A stretch of DNA of 34,240 nt from Ramlibacter tataouinensis (GTDB lineage Bacteria > Pseudomonadota > Gammaproteobacteria > Burkholderiales > Burkholderiaceae_C). The stretch covers positions 1 through 34,240 of the forward strand of contig DIZF01000049.1 in NCBI GenBank assembly GCA_002427815.1. The letters are read 5' to 3'. Shown one piece after another: positions 1 to 8,396 of the stretch. Numbering within the stretch: position 1 is the first letter of the stretch; every line of letters starts with the position of its first letter. The notes below the pieces were generated by a model, which worked only from the letters and a program-made list of their open reading frames with translations, had not been told where the DNA came from and made no database searches. The position numbers and the translations under genes are program-made.

Positions 1-40
1 GGGGGGGCCCAGATTTTTTGGCGGGGCCCCCCCCCCGCCG
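1..40. other. Low-complexity G/C homopolymer end
   Basis: The first 40 bases consist of a run of seven G, a short AT-containing piece and a run of about ten C. Nothing coding is visible. Such homopolymers at the very edge of a contig usually reflect low-quality assembly rather than biology, so these bases should not be interpreted. Confidence 0.5.
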
Positions 41-74
41 GCGAGCGGCCGGAACGGGGCACCTCCCTCCCAGC

Positions 75-97
75 CTCCCTCCGCCAAGCGGAGGGAG
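75..97. repeat. Perfect 10-bp hairpin downstream of VWA gene
   Basis: CTCCCTCCGC (75-84) pairs perfectly with GCGGAGGGAG (88-97) around a 3-base loop. It lies 46 bases beyond the stop codon of the minus-strand VWA gene, where a transcript end would be expected. No T-run follows on either strand, so it is not a classical intrinsic terminator. It may be a Rho-assisted stop or RNA-stabilising hairpin, or one copy of a dispersed intergenic palindrome. Only the inverted repeat itself is certain. Confidence 0.45.
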
Positions 98-143
98 ATG
101 TGGATCCAATCGCGCAAGCGCGGAGAAGACGCGGCCGTGGCCC

Positions 144-1334
144 CTACTTGGAAAGCAGGCGCATGGCCTCTTCCAGGCCCTTGATGGTCAAGGGGTACAT
201 GCGCTGGTTCATCAACTGCTGGATCACGCTGATGCTTTGCCGGTATTGCCAGACACCCTGCGGTTCCGGATTGATCCAGCTGAACTTCGGGAAGGCGTTG
301 GTCAGGCGCTGCAGCCATTCGACACCGGCTTCCTCATTGTTGTACTCCACGCTGCCGCCGGGCTGCAGGATCTCGTAGGGACTCATGGTCGCGTCGCCGA
401 CGAAGATCAGCTTGTAGTCCTTGTTGTATTTGCGGATGATGTCCCAGGTCGCGAACTTCTCCGAGAAGCGCCGGCGGTTGTTCTTCCACATGAAGTCGTA
501 GACGCAGTTGTGGAAGTAATAGAACTCCAGGTGCTTGAACTCGGCCTTGGCTGCCGAGAACATTTCCTCGACCCGGTGGATGTGCTCGTCCATGGTGCCA
601 CCGACGTCCATCAGCAGCAGGATCTTCACGTTGTTGTGCCGCTCGGGCACCATCTTGATGTCGAGGTACCCGGCATTGGCCGCCGTCGACCTGATGGTGT
701 CGTCCAGGTCCAGTTCATCGGCGGCGCCTTCACGGGCGAACTTGCGCAGACGTCGCAGCGCGATCTTGATGTTGCGCGTGCCCAGTTCCTGCGAGTCGTC
801 GTAGTCCTTGTAGGCGCGCTGGTCCCAGACCTTCACGGCGCTGCGGTTGCGGCCCTTGTCCTGGCCGATGCGGATTCCCTGAGGGTTGAACCCATAGGCC
901 CCGAACGGCGAAGTGCCGCCTGTGCCTATCATCTTGCTGCCGCCTTCGTGGCGCTCCTTCTGCTCTTCGAAACGTTTCTTCAGCGTTTCCATCAACTCGT
1001 CCCAGCCCATCTTTTCGATCCTGGCCTTTTCTTCCGGGCTGAGTTCGAGTTCAAGGTTCTTGCGCAGCCACTCCAGCGGGATGTCCTGGGTGAAGTCGGC
1101 CACCATCTCGACGCCCTTGAAATAGGCGGCAAAAGCGCGGTCGAACTTGTCGTAGTGCTTCTCGTCCTTCACCAGCGCCGCGCGGCTGAGGTAGTAGAAG
1201 TCGTCGATCTTGTAGCCATCCTCGCTGTTGGGCCCGACCACGCCCTCCTTGAGAGCCTCCAGCAGCACCAGGTATTCCTTGACCGAGACCGGCAGCTTGG
1301 CGCTGCGCAGGGTGTAGAAGAAGTCGATCAGCAT
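144..1334 (-). CDS. VWA domain protein, CoxE-like
   Basis: This 396-residue soluble protein has no signal peptide or membrane segment. It has an N-terminal region rich in charged helices and a C-terminal von Willebrand A domain starting near residue 236. The metal-site (MIDAS) motif reads D243-V-G-G-T247-M-D, the variant of DxSxS seen in the CoxE-like group. A later FVGDATMSPYEI segment supplies the usual downstream aspartate and threonine. CoxE-like proteins partner with MoxR AAA+ ATPases to remodel or metallate target proteins, and a MoxR gene begins the same operon. The ATG at 1334 was chosen because it lies 2 nt after the upstream stop and begins the conserved LIDFFYTLR sequence. The reading frame continues upstream but only through the acetyltransferase gene. 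The client protein is unknown. Confidence 0.88.
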   Translation of the reverse strand: MLIDFFYTLRSAKLPVSVKEYLVLLEALKEGVVGPNSEDGYKIDDFYYLSRAALVKDEKHYDKFDRAFAAYFKGVEMVADFTQDIPLEWLRKNLELELSPEEKARIEKMGWDELMETLKKRFEEQKERHEGGSKMIGTGGTSPFGAYGFNPQGIRIGQDKGRNRSAVKVWDQRAYKDYDDSQELGTRNIKIALRRLRKFAREGAADELDLDDTIRSTAANAGYLDIKMVPERHNNVKILLLMDVGGTMDEHIHRVEEMFSAAKAEFKHLEFYYFHNCVYDFMWKNNRRRFSEKFATWDIIRKYNKDYKLIFVGDATMSPYEILQPGGSVEYNNEEAGVEWLQRLTNAFPKFSWINPEPQGVWQYRQSISVIQQLMNQRMYPLTIKGLEEAMRLLSK

Positions 1335-1336
1335 GG

Positions 1337-1936
1337 TCAGGTCTCCCGCGGCAAGGCCAGCTGGTACTGCAGGTGCGCCTTCACCTCCGGCCACTCGCCG
1401 GCGGCCAGGCTGTACATCACGGTGTCGCGCACGGTGCCGTCCCGCCGCAGCGCGTGGTGGCGCAACACGCCGTCCTTGCGGGCGCCCAGGCGCTCGATGG
1501 CGCGCTGGCTGGCGAAGTTGTAGTTGTCCGTGCGCCATCCCACCAGTTTCGCGCCAAGTACTTCGAACGCATGCGTCATCAGCAGCAACTTGCACGTGGT
1601 GTTGACATGGCTGCGTTGCCAGCTCCGCCCGTACCAGGTGTAGCCGATCTCCAGCCGCTCGACCGCGGGCACGACGTCGTGGTAGCGGGTGCTGCCGATG
1701 ATCTTGCCACTGGCCAGGTCACGCACCGCGAACGGCAACATGTGCCCTTCCTGCTGGCCTTTGAGCGCGGCCACCACATACGCGGCAGTCTCGCCCGGCT
1801 CCGGTACCGAAGTGATGCGCAGCTTCCACAGCTGGCCGTCCCTGGCCGCGACCTCCAGCCCGGGGGCGTGGGCGGCCGTCATGGGCTCCAGCCGCACCAG
1901 CGGCGTCTCGAGCGTCACAGGGTCGGGCTTGCGCAT
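1337..1936 (-). CDS. GNAT family N-acetyltransferase (RimJ/RimL-like)
   Basis: This 199-residue protein belongs to the GNAT superfamily and would transfer acetyl from acetyl-CoA to an amine. The N-terminal part (TPLVRLEPMTAAHAPGL) is the first strand and helix of RimJ/RimL-type acetyltransferases. The central IGSTRYHDV and LEIGYTWYGRSWQRS segments match the beta4-beta5 region and the acetyl-CoA loop. NFASQRAIERLGARKDG near residue 150 is the typical C-terminal helix. It resembles GNATs of the 'acetylates protein N-termini or small molecules' type, but the substrate cannot be told from sequence. The start lies 1 nt beyond the stop of the small membrane-protein gene, and its own stop lies 2 nt before the VWA start, so all are probably co-translated. 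Confidence 0.88.
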   Translation of the reverse strand: MRKPDPVTLETPLVRLEPMTAAHAPGLEVAARDGQLWKLRITSVPEPGETAAYVVAALKGQQEGHMLPFAVRDLASGKIIGSTRYHDVVPAVERLEIGYTWYGRSWQRSHVNTTCKLLLMTHAFEVLGAKLVGWRTDNYNFASQRAIERLGARKDGVLRHHALRRDGTVRDTVMYSLAAGEWPEVKAHLQYQLALPRET

Positions 1937-1937
1937 G

Positions 1938-2150
1938 TCATTTCACTTTGCGCGCAGCGCGCCAGCGCCGGGCCAACTGGATACCGGCACCGCCGCCCAA
2001 CCCGGCCAGCACGATGCCGCCGAGGGCGCTGCCGCCGTAGCCTTCGGCCAGCGGATCGAAGCCGAGCAGGCGCCCGATCAGCCAGGCGAGCAGCACGCCG
2101 GCCGCGAAGCCGGCGGCATCGGTGAGGCCTTCGATCAGCAACGGTTTCAC
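1938..2150 (-). CDS. Small glycine-rich membrane protein, unknown function
   Basis: This 70-residue protein begins with GTG at 2150, preceded at 6 nt by GGAG. It contains two hydrophobic helices (about residues 12-30 and 43-57, the second very glycine-rich) and ends in a basic tail, RRWRAARKVK. Both ends are probably cytoplasmic. No enzyme motif is present. It is flanked by a MoxR ATPase 19 nt upstream and a GNAT 1 nt downstream on the same strand, so it is part of the operon. I recognise no named family. A membrane anchor or partner for the MoxR/VWA pair is only a guess from position. Confidence 0.72.
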   Translation of the reverse strand: MKPLLIEGLTDAAGFAAGVLLAWLIGRLLGFDPLAEGYGGSALGGIVLAGLGGGAGIQLARRWRAARKVK

Positions 2151-2169
2151 GGGACGCTCCGGCGCGGGC

Positions 2170-3012
<843 letters not shown>

Positions 3013-3025
3013 GGGATGTATTGGG

Positions 3026-3055
3026 GTGAAGGCGAGCTGCGGCGCCGGATATAAT
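3026..3055 (+). promoter_or_regulatory. Sigma70-type promoter of cytochrome c4 gene
   Basis: A perfect TATAAT hexamer lies at 3050-3055, which is conspicuous in this GC-rich DNA. The best -35 match at 18-bp spacing is GTGAAG (3026-3031), which is weak. Transcription would start near 3062, giving a leader of about 42 nt before the ATG at 3104. Confidence 0.55.
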
Positions 3056-3103
3056 CAAAGGTTGATTAAAAGACTTGACCTCTCACCCGATTGTGCTCGC
3101 AAA

Positions 3104-3811
3104 ATGAAGACGCTGTTCACTACGTTTTTTGCCATGGCTGTCGCTTGCGTGACGGGGCTGGCCCATTCCCAGACACCGAGCCCGGCAGCGGCGCCGGCTC
3201 CGCAGAAAGCTGATGCGCCAGCGGCTTCCGGCGCATCCATCAATGCCAAGACGGCGATGTGCCTCGGGTGCCACGGCATCAGGGGCTACCAGGCGAGCTT
3301 CCCCGAGGTCTACAAGGTCCCGATGATTTCGGGCCAGAACGCGAAGTACATCGCAGCTGCGCTGACTGCCTACAAGAACGGCGACCGCAAGCATCCCACC
3401 ATGCGCGCCATTGCCACTACCTTGTCCGAGCAGGACATCAACGAGATCGCGGCCTACTACGAGGCCAGCGGCAAGGAAGACGGCAAGACCTTGCCCGAAA
3501 AGCCCGCCAAAGAGCCGAGCCAGCAGGTCGCGGGGCTGATGCAGAAGGCGGGTTGCGTTTCCTGCCATGGCAGCAATCTGTCCAAGCCGATCGACCCGAG
3601 CTACCCGAAGATCGCCGGCCAGTACGCCGACTACCTCTTCGTCGCGCTCAAGGCCTACAAGACCGAGAACAATCCCGGTGTCGGACGCAGCAACCCCATC
3701 ATGGGCGCGATGGCCAGGCAGTTCAGCAATGCGGAACTGAAGGCGCTTGCCAATTACGTCGGCTCGATCGACGGCGAGCTGAAGGTCAAGCCGGAAAGCC
3801 GATTCCGGTAA
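3104..3811 (+). CDS. Dihaem c-type cytochrome, c4 family
   Basis: This 235-residue periplasmic electron carrier has a signal peptide (MKTLFTTFFAMAVACVTGLA, cleavage near AHS-Q) and an Ala/Pro-rich linker. Two cytochrome c domains follow, with haem sites CLGCH (53-57) and CVSCH (151-155). Conserved HPTM and NPIM segments supply candidate axial methionines. The two-domain layout and length match cytochrome c4, which donates electrons to terminal oxidases. The ATG at 3104 is preferred to in-frame upstream starts because it directly begins the signal peptide. The gene has its own TATAAT promoter and is closed by a strong terminator, so it is monocistronic. Electron donation to the cox module at 14893-19628 is inference. 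Confidence 0.93.
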   Translation: MKTLFTTFFAMAVACVTGLAHSQTPSPAAAPAPQKADAPAASGASINAKTAMCLGCHGIRGYQASFPEVYKVPMISGQNAKYIAAALTAYKNGDRKHPTMRAIATTLSEQDINEIAAYYEASGKEDGKTLPEKPAKEPSQQVAGLMQKAGCVSCHGSNLSKPIDPSYPKIAGQYADYLFVALKAYKTENNPGVGRSNPIMGAMARQFSNAELKALANYVGSIDGELKVKPESRFR

Positions 3812-3831
3812 CACCGGGCCTCTGCTGAATC

Positions 3832-3858
3832 AAAGCCCCGCGCTGCGGGGCTTTTTTT
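3832..3858 (+). terminator. Rho-independent terminator after cytochrome c4
   Basis: The stem AAAGCCCCGC (3832-3841) pairs with GCGGGGCTTT (3845-3854) around the loop GCT, and a seven-base T-run (3852-3858) follows. It sits 20 nt beyond the cytochrome stop and also separates it from the convergent DUF1841 gene. Confidence 0.9.
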
Positions 3859-3868
3859 GGCCAGCGCC

Positions 3869-4303
3869 TCAGTCGCGCGTGGCTGCGCGCTGGACGCAGT
3901 CAATGTAGGCGGCGCCATCCGGAGGCTGGCCCGAGCGCTGGCTTTCCCACAGCATCCGGCCCAGGCATTCCATGGCTTCGTGATGCGCATCGTGCAAGGA
4001 ATGGCGCCGCGCCGCCAGCAGCTCCACCGCCTGGCGGATGCCGCGAGGCTGATCGATCGAGCATTGTTCGCTGATCGACAAATGCATAGCCAGGTGCAGG
4101 AAGGGGTTGGTCCGGCCGTCGCTGCCTTCATAGGACCGGGCCACGGCCGCGTCGGCATCCGCCAGCTCGAGGTCGTATTCCGGGTGTTCCTGGAGCCACT
4201 GGCCGGCCAGCGTCTCCAGCGCATCCATCGGCTGTCCCGCGTCGGCCTTGGCACGGACAGCGCAAAAGAAACGGCGGACGTCGGATTGCGACGGATTGAA
4301 CAT
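3869..4303 (-). CDS. DUF1841 family protein
   Basis: This 144-residue soluble protein of unknown function matches the DUF1841 family end to end. It opens with MFNPSQSDVRRFF and has the hallmark GRTNPFLHLAMHLSISEQ segment, followed by SIDQPRGIRQA and a C-terminal HHEAMECLGRMLWESQRSG. The many histidines and glutamates in the helical core might suggest metal binding, but no function is established that I know of. I chose the ATG at 4303 because the family begins with MFNPS. The frame extends 19 codons further without family similarity. The gene is single, lying between a convergent cytochrome gene and the divergent pcaI. Confidence 0.88.
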   Translation of the reverse strand: MFNPSQSDVRRFFCAVRAKADAGQPMDALETLAGQWLQEHPEYDLELADADAAVARSYEGSDGRTNPFLHLAMHLSISEQCSIDQPRGIRQAVELLAARRHSLHDAHHEAMECLGRMLWESQRSGQPPDGAAYIDCVQRAATRD

Positions 4304-4425
4304 GGGCGCCAGCGTAGCATGCAGCCTAAGGCGCGGCAGCGGCAGGGCCCTAGAATCCATTGAAGGAATATTCGGACAGGCAGGGACCGCACGGCAGCGA
4401 GCCGGCGGTTGCTCCAGGACTTTTC

Positions 4426-5127
4426 ATGATCGACAAGATTGCGCGCACGATTGCCGAAGCGCTGGCCGGGGTGAAGGACGGTGCCACGGTCCTCATCGGC
4501 GGCTTCGGCACCGCCGGGATTCCCAATGAACTCATCGACGGCCTGATCGAGCAGGGCGCGAAAGACCTCACCGTGGTCAACAACAACGCGGGCAATGGCG
4601 ACGTCGGACTGCCCGCGCTGCTCAAGACCGGTCGGGTGCGCAAGATCATCTGCAGTTTCCCGCGTCAGGTCGACTCGTATGTCTTCGATGCGCTGTATCG
4701 AAGCGGCAAGCTCGAACTCGAGCTGGTGCCGCAGGGCAACCTGGCCGAGCGGATCCGCGCGGGCGGCGCCGGAATCGGTGCCTTCTTCTGTCCCACCGGC
4801 TATGGCACCGAGCTGGCCAAAGGCAAGGAGACGCGCGAAATCGCCGGCCGTCATTACGTGCTGGAGTATCCGATCCGCGGCGACCTGGCTCTCATCAAGG
4901 CCGAGTCCGGCGACCGCTGGGGCAATCTCGTCTATCGCAAGACGGCGCGCAATTTCGGACCGGTGATGGCCACGGCCGCGAGCACCACCGTGGCCAGCGT
5001 GCACCAGGTTGTCGAGCTCGGCGAGCTCGACCCCGAAAGCATCGTGACGCCGGGCATCTACGTCAGCAAGATCGTGCAGATCGAACGCGTCGCGACCCAG
5101 GCCGGCGGCATCCGGAAGGCGGCGTGA
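4426..5127 (+). CDS. pcaI: 3-oxoadipate CoA-transferase subunit A
   Basis: This 233-residue alpha subunit of a family I CoA-transferase works with the next gene to move CoA from succinyl-CoA to 3-oxoadipate. Diagnostic motifs are LIGGFGTAGIPNELI near the N-terminus, VVNNNAGNGDVGL, the ICSFPRQVDS segment, and EYPIRGDLALIKA followed by GNLVYRKTARNF. The ATG at 4426 is preceded at 6 nt by AGGA (4416-4419). Its stop shares one base with the pcaJ start. Adjacent pcaF and a maleylacetate reductase support 3-oxoadipate rather than acetoacetate as substrate. An acetoacetate-type (scoA) role cannot be excluded from sequence alone. Confidence 0.9.
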   Translation: MIDKIARTIAEALAGVKDGATVLIGGFGTAGIPNELIDGLIEQGAKDLTVVNNNAGNGDVGLPALLKTGRVRKIICSFPRQVDSYVFDALYRSGKLELELVPQGNLAERIRAGGAGIGAFFCPTGYGTELAKGKETREIAGRHYVLEYPIRGDLALIKAESGDRWGNLVYRKTARNFGPVMATAASTTVASVHQVVELGELDPESIVTPGIYVSKIVQIERVATQAGGIRKAA

Positions 5128-5771
5128 TGCAGTACCGCAAGCGAACCAAGGACCAGCTCGCGGCCCGCGTGGCGCGCGACATCCCCGACGGGGCCTATGT
5201 CAACCTGGGGATTGGGATGCCGACCGCGGTGGCCAATCACATCGGTGAAGGGTGCGAGGTCATCCTGCACAGCGAAAACGGCGTGCTGGGCATGGGGCCG
5301 GCGCCGCCGGCGGGTGAAGAAGACTACGACCTGATCAACGCCGGCAAGCAGCCGGTCACGCTGCTGGCGGGCGGCGCCTATTTCCACCATGCCGACAGCT
5401 TCGCCATGATGCGCGACGGTCATCTGGACATTTGCGTGCTGGGCGCTTTCCAGGTCTCGGCGACGGGCGACCTGGCCAACTGGAGCACCGGCGAGGCCGG
5501 CGACATCCCGGCGGTCGGCGGCGCGATGGACCTGGCCATCGGCGCCCGGCAGACCTGGGTGATGATGGATTTGCTGACGCGCCAGGGCCAGAGCAAGGTG
5601 GTGGCCCGGTGCAGTTATCCTTTGACCGGCATCGGCTGTGTCAAGCGCATCTACACCGACCTCGCCACACTGGAGTGCACGACGCAGGGCCTCAGGCTCA
5701 TCGACAGGATCGAAGGGCTGAGCCTTGCAGAGCTGGAAGGCCTGGTCGGCTTGCCGATCGCGCAGCCCTGA
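5127..5771 (+). CDS. pcaJ: 3-oxoadipate CoA-transferase subunit B
   Basis: This 214-residue beta subunit carries the catalytic glutamate in the SENGVLGMGP motif, where the enzyme-CoA thioester forms. Other family signatures are YVNLGIGMPTAVANH near the start, GGAYFHHADSFAMMRDGHLD in the middle, and CVKRIYTDLATLE near the C-terminus. I place the start at ATG 5127, which overlaps the pcaI stop as TGATG and has GGAAGG at 8 nt. A GTG three bases earlier is an alternative. Translation is probably coupled to pcaI, as expected for a 1:1 heteromer. Confidence 0.9.
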   Translation: MQYRKRTKDQLAARVARDIPDGAYVNLGIGMPTAVANHIGEGCEVILHSENGVLGMGPAPPAGEEDYDLINAGKQPVTLLAGGAYFHHADSFAMMRDGHLDICVLGAFQVSATGDLANWSTGEAGDIPAVGGAMDLAIGARQTWVMMDLLTRQGQSKVVARCSYPLTGIGCVKRIYTDLATLECTTQGLRLIDRIEGLSLAELEGLVGLPIAQP

Positions 5772-5837
5772 GGCGCCAGCCGATTGCCCGCAACCCAGAC
5801 CGGCGGCAATGCGCCGGCCCGCAACAAGGAGAACCTG

Positions 5838-7043
5838 ATGACGAAACAAGCCTTCATTTGCGATGCCATCCGCACGCCCTTCGGCCGTTACGGCGGCTCG
5901 CTGTCGTCGGTGCGAACCGACGACCTGGCCGCGATTCCGCTCAAGGCGCTGATGGCGCGCAATGCTCGTGTCGATTGGGAGGCTGTCAGCGACGTGCTCT
6001 TCGGCTGCGCGAACCAGGCGGGCGAGGACAACCGCAACGTGGCCCACATGGCCAGTCTGCTGGCCGGGCTGCCGGTCGGGTTGTCGGGCGCCACCATCAA
6101 TCGCTTGTGCGGCTCGGGCCTGGATGCGGTGGGCACGGCCGCGCGCGCCATCAAGGCGGGCGAGGCGACGCTGATGATCGCCGGCGGCGTGGAGAGCATG
6201 AGCCGCGCGCCGTTCGTCATGCCCAAGGCCGAAAGCGCCTTTTCGCGGACCAGCACCGTGTACGACACGACCATCGGCTGGCGCTTCGTGAACAAGCTGA
6301 TGAAAGAGAAGTACGGCGTCGACTCCATGCCCGAGACCGCCGAGAACGTCGCGGCCGAGTACAAGATCGAGCGCGACGCCCAGGACAGCATGGCCCTGGC
6401 CAGCCAGCTCAAGGCCGTGGCGGCGCAGAAGGCCGGCTATTTCGATCGCGAGATCACGCCGGTCACCCTTGCCCAGAAGAAGGGCGAGGCGATCGTCGTC
6501 AGCAAGGACGAACATCCGCGCGAAACCAGCCTGGAGGCGCTGGCCAAGCTCAAGCCTATCGTCAAGCCCGATGGCACGGTGACCGCGGGCAATGCGAGCG
6601 GCGTCAATGACGGCTCGTGCGCGCTGCTGCTGGCGGACGAAGGCACGGCTGCGAAACAGGGCCTGACGCCCAGGGCGCGCGTGGTCGGGATGGCGACCGC
6701 GGGCGTTCCGCCGCGCGTGATGGGCATCGGCCCGGCGCCGGCCACGCAGAAAGTATTGGCGCTTACCGGCCTGAAGATCGAGCAGATCGATGTGATCGAA
6801 CTCAACGAGGCTTTCGCTGCGCAGGGTCTGGCCGTGCTGCGACTGCTGGGCCTGAAGGACGATGACCCGCGGGTCAATCCCAACGGCGGCGCGATTGCGT
6901 TGGGCCATCCGCTGGGCGCCTCCGGCGCTCGATTGGCGACGACGGCTGTGAACCAGTTGCACCACAGCGGCGGGCGCTACGCCCTTTGCACCATGTGCAT
7001 CGGCGTGGGGCAGGGCATCGCGGTGATCCTGGAGCGCGTCTGA
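5838..7043 (+). CDS. pcaF: 3-oxoadipyl-CoA thiolase
   Basis: This 401-residue thiolase cleaves 3-oxoadipyl-CoA with CoA into succinyl-CoA and acetyl-CoA. The opening AFICDAIRTPFGRYGGSLSSVR is characteristic of PcaF/PaaJ thiolases, and the length is exact for them. The acylated cysteine lies in NRLCGSGLDAV (about residue 90). The C-terminal active-site residues lie in GGAIALGHPLGASGAR and CTMCIGVGQG. The ATG at 5838 has AAGGAG (5826-5831) at 6 nt, and 66 nt separate it from pcaJ. The thiolase of phenylacetate catabolism (PaaJ) is a close homologue, but the pcaIJ and macA neighbours favour the 3-oxoadipate route. Its stop abuts the macA start codon directly. Confidence 0.92.
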   Translation: MTKQAFICDAIRTPFGRYGGSLSSVRTDDLAAIPLKALMARNARVDWEAVSDVLFGCANQAGEDNRNVAHMASLLAGLPVGLSGATINRLCGSGLDAVGTAARAIKAGEATLMIAGGVESMSRAPFVMPKAESAFSRTSTVYDTTIGWRFVNKLMKEKYGVDSMPETAENVAAEYKIERDAQDSMALASQLKAVAAQKAGYFDREITPVTLAQKKGEAIVVSKDEHPRETSLEALAKLKPIVKPDGTVTAGNASGVNDGSCALLLADEGTAAKQGLTPRARVVGMATAGVPPRVMGIGPAPATQKVLALTGLKIEQIDVIELNEAFAAQGLAVLRLLGLKDDDPRVNPNGGAIALGHPLGASGARLATTAVNQLHHSGGRYALCTMCIGVGQGIAVILERV

Positions 7044-8105
7044 TTGCATAGCTTCAGCTACAGCAGCCTCCCGTCGCGCGTCGTGTTCGGTGCCGGGGCC
7101 CTGGGTCAGCTGGCAAGCGAGATCGACCGGCTGGGATCGGGCAGGGCGCTGGTGCTGTGCACGCCAGGGCAGCGCTCATTGGCTGAACGGGTGATCGCTC
7201 TGTTGGGATCGCGCGCGGCCGGGGTCTTCGACCGCGCCCTCATGCACGTGCCGATCGAGACGGCGCATGCGGCCCGCGAGATGGCGCAGCGCCTTGCCGC
7301 CGATTCCCTCGTCGCCATCGGCGGCGGTTCCACTACCGGGCTGGGAAAGGCGATCGCCCTCGAATCCGGCTTGCCGCTGCTGGCTGTGCCGACGACTTAC
7401 GCCGGCAGTGAGATGACGCCGATCTACGGCATCACCGATGCGGGCCTGAAGAAGACCGGCAAGGACCCACGGGTGCTGCCGCGCACGGTGCTCTACGACC
7501 CCGAGCTGACGCTGGGCTTGTCCGTGACCACCAGCGTAACCAGCGGCATCAACGCCATCGCCCACGCCGCCGAGGGCCTGTACGCCGCGGACGCCAACCC
7601 GGTCTCGGACTGGATGGCCCAGGAGGGCATCGCGTCGCTCGCGCTTGCGCTGCCTGCGATCAGGAAGGAGCCGGCCGCTCTCCAGGCGCGCAGCGATGCG
7701 CTATATGGCGCCTGGCTTTGCGGCTGCGTGCTGGGCAGCGTCGGCATGGGACTGCACCACAAGCTGTGCCACGCGCTGGGCGGCAGTTTCAACCTGCCCC
7801 ATGCCGAGACCCACACCATCGTGCTGCCGCATGCGCTGGCCTACAACGCCGTCGCTGCGCCACAGGCCATGCAGCGCATCGCGCAGGCACTGGGCGGCAG
7901 CAGCGCGGCCCAGGCGGTGTTCGATCTGGCGAAGGACAACGGCGCCCCGGTGGCGCTGCGCGACATCGGCATGAAGGCGGCTGACCTGGATCGGGCCTGC
8001 GAGATCGCATTGCAGAACCAATATCCCAATCCGCGCCCGCTGGAGCGCGGCGCGATACGGCAACTGCTGCAGGATGCATGCGAGGGGGCTCGGCCGCGAG
8101 CCTGA
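7044..8105 (+). CDS. macA: Maleylacetate reductase
   Basis: This 353-residue iron-alcohol-dehydrogenase-fold enzyme reduces maleylacetate to 3-oxoadipate with NAD(P)H. It opens with RVVFGAGALGQL and has the nucleotide-binding AIGGGSTTGLGKAIA segment (about residue 93), then PTTYAGSEMTPIYGI, which marks maleylacetate reductases rather than ordinary alcohol dehydrogenases. Histidines sit in GMGLHHKLCHALGGSFNLPHAETH. The start is TTG at 7044, immediately after the pcaF TGA with no gap, and GGAG at 7031-7034 can serve as ribosome site. No in-frame ATG exists early enough to replace it. Maleylacetate arises from hydroxyquinol or chlorocatechol ring cleavage, but no ring-cleaving enzyme is present in the window. 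Confidence 0.9.
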   Translation: MHSFSYSSLPSRVVFGAGALGQLASEIDRLGSGRALVLCTPGQRSLAERVIALLGSRAAGVFDRALMHVPIETAHAAREMAQRLAADSLVAIGGGSTTGLGKAIALESGLPLLAVPTTYAGSEMTPIYGITDAGLKKTGKDPRVLPRTVLYDPELTLGLSVTTSVTSGINAIAHAAEGLYAADANPVSDWMAQEGIASLALALPAIRKEPAALQARSDALYGAWLCGCVLGSVGMGLHHKLCHALGGSFNLPHAETHTIVLPHALAYNAVAAPQAMQRIAQALGGSSAAQAVFDLAKDNGAPVALRDIGMKAADLDRACEIALQNQYPNPRPLERGAIRQLLQDACEGARPRA

Positions 8106-8108
8106 GGT

Positions 8109-8396
8109 TTTCGGCGTTCGCGCGGATGGTTCAGGCGCCAATCGCCCCCTCAGCTCGTTGGACAGCATCGGGCCGAACGGCCCGCCGCCGGCGACTGGGA
8201 GCGCTTCGCCACTGTCTGGCACCCCGATGGCGTGATGATGGCTACCTGGTTCCAGGGGCCGTTCCGGGACTTCATCCGGGTCACGCAGGAAGGCTGGGCC
8301 AAGGAGATGGACATGCCGATGCTCAGGGGCCCGGTGGTCGAGGAGCTTTATCGCCACGGCTCGCGCTGGCTCGCCGGCGGCGCATTGGAGCGTTGA
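8109..8396 (+). pseudogene. Remnant of SnoaL/NTF2-like protein gene
   Basis: An open frame, in phase with macA after its stop, runs to TGA 8394-8396 but has no ATG. From 8190 it reads GDWERFATVWHPDG, then MMATWFQGPFRDFI, typical of the N-terminal half of SnoaL-like (nuclear transport factor 2 fold) proteins. It then passes directly into DMPMLRGPVVEELYRHGSRWLAG, which looks like the C-terminal tail of such proteins. The central ~70-90 residues of the domain are missing, so an internal in-frame deletion is the simplest reading, and the start has also been lost. The last 49 bases overlap the 3' end of the convergent antiporter gene. The family assignment is from memory of the fold's motifs. Confidence 0.58.

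Noticed and set aside
18..1523. A 501-codon plus-strand frame over the VWA gene
   Set aside because: It is antisense to the CoxE-like gene and has Leu/Val/His-rich shadow composition. It also starts within the doubtful contig end.
5058..7049. A 663-codon open frame on the minus strand opposite pcaJ and pcaF
   Set aside because: It is a shadow of conserved genes, with no recognisable domain and a biased His/Arg/Gln composition.
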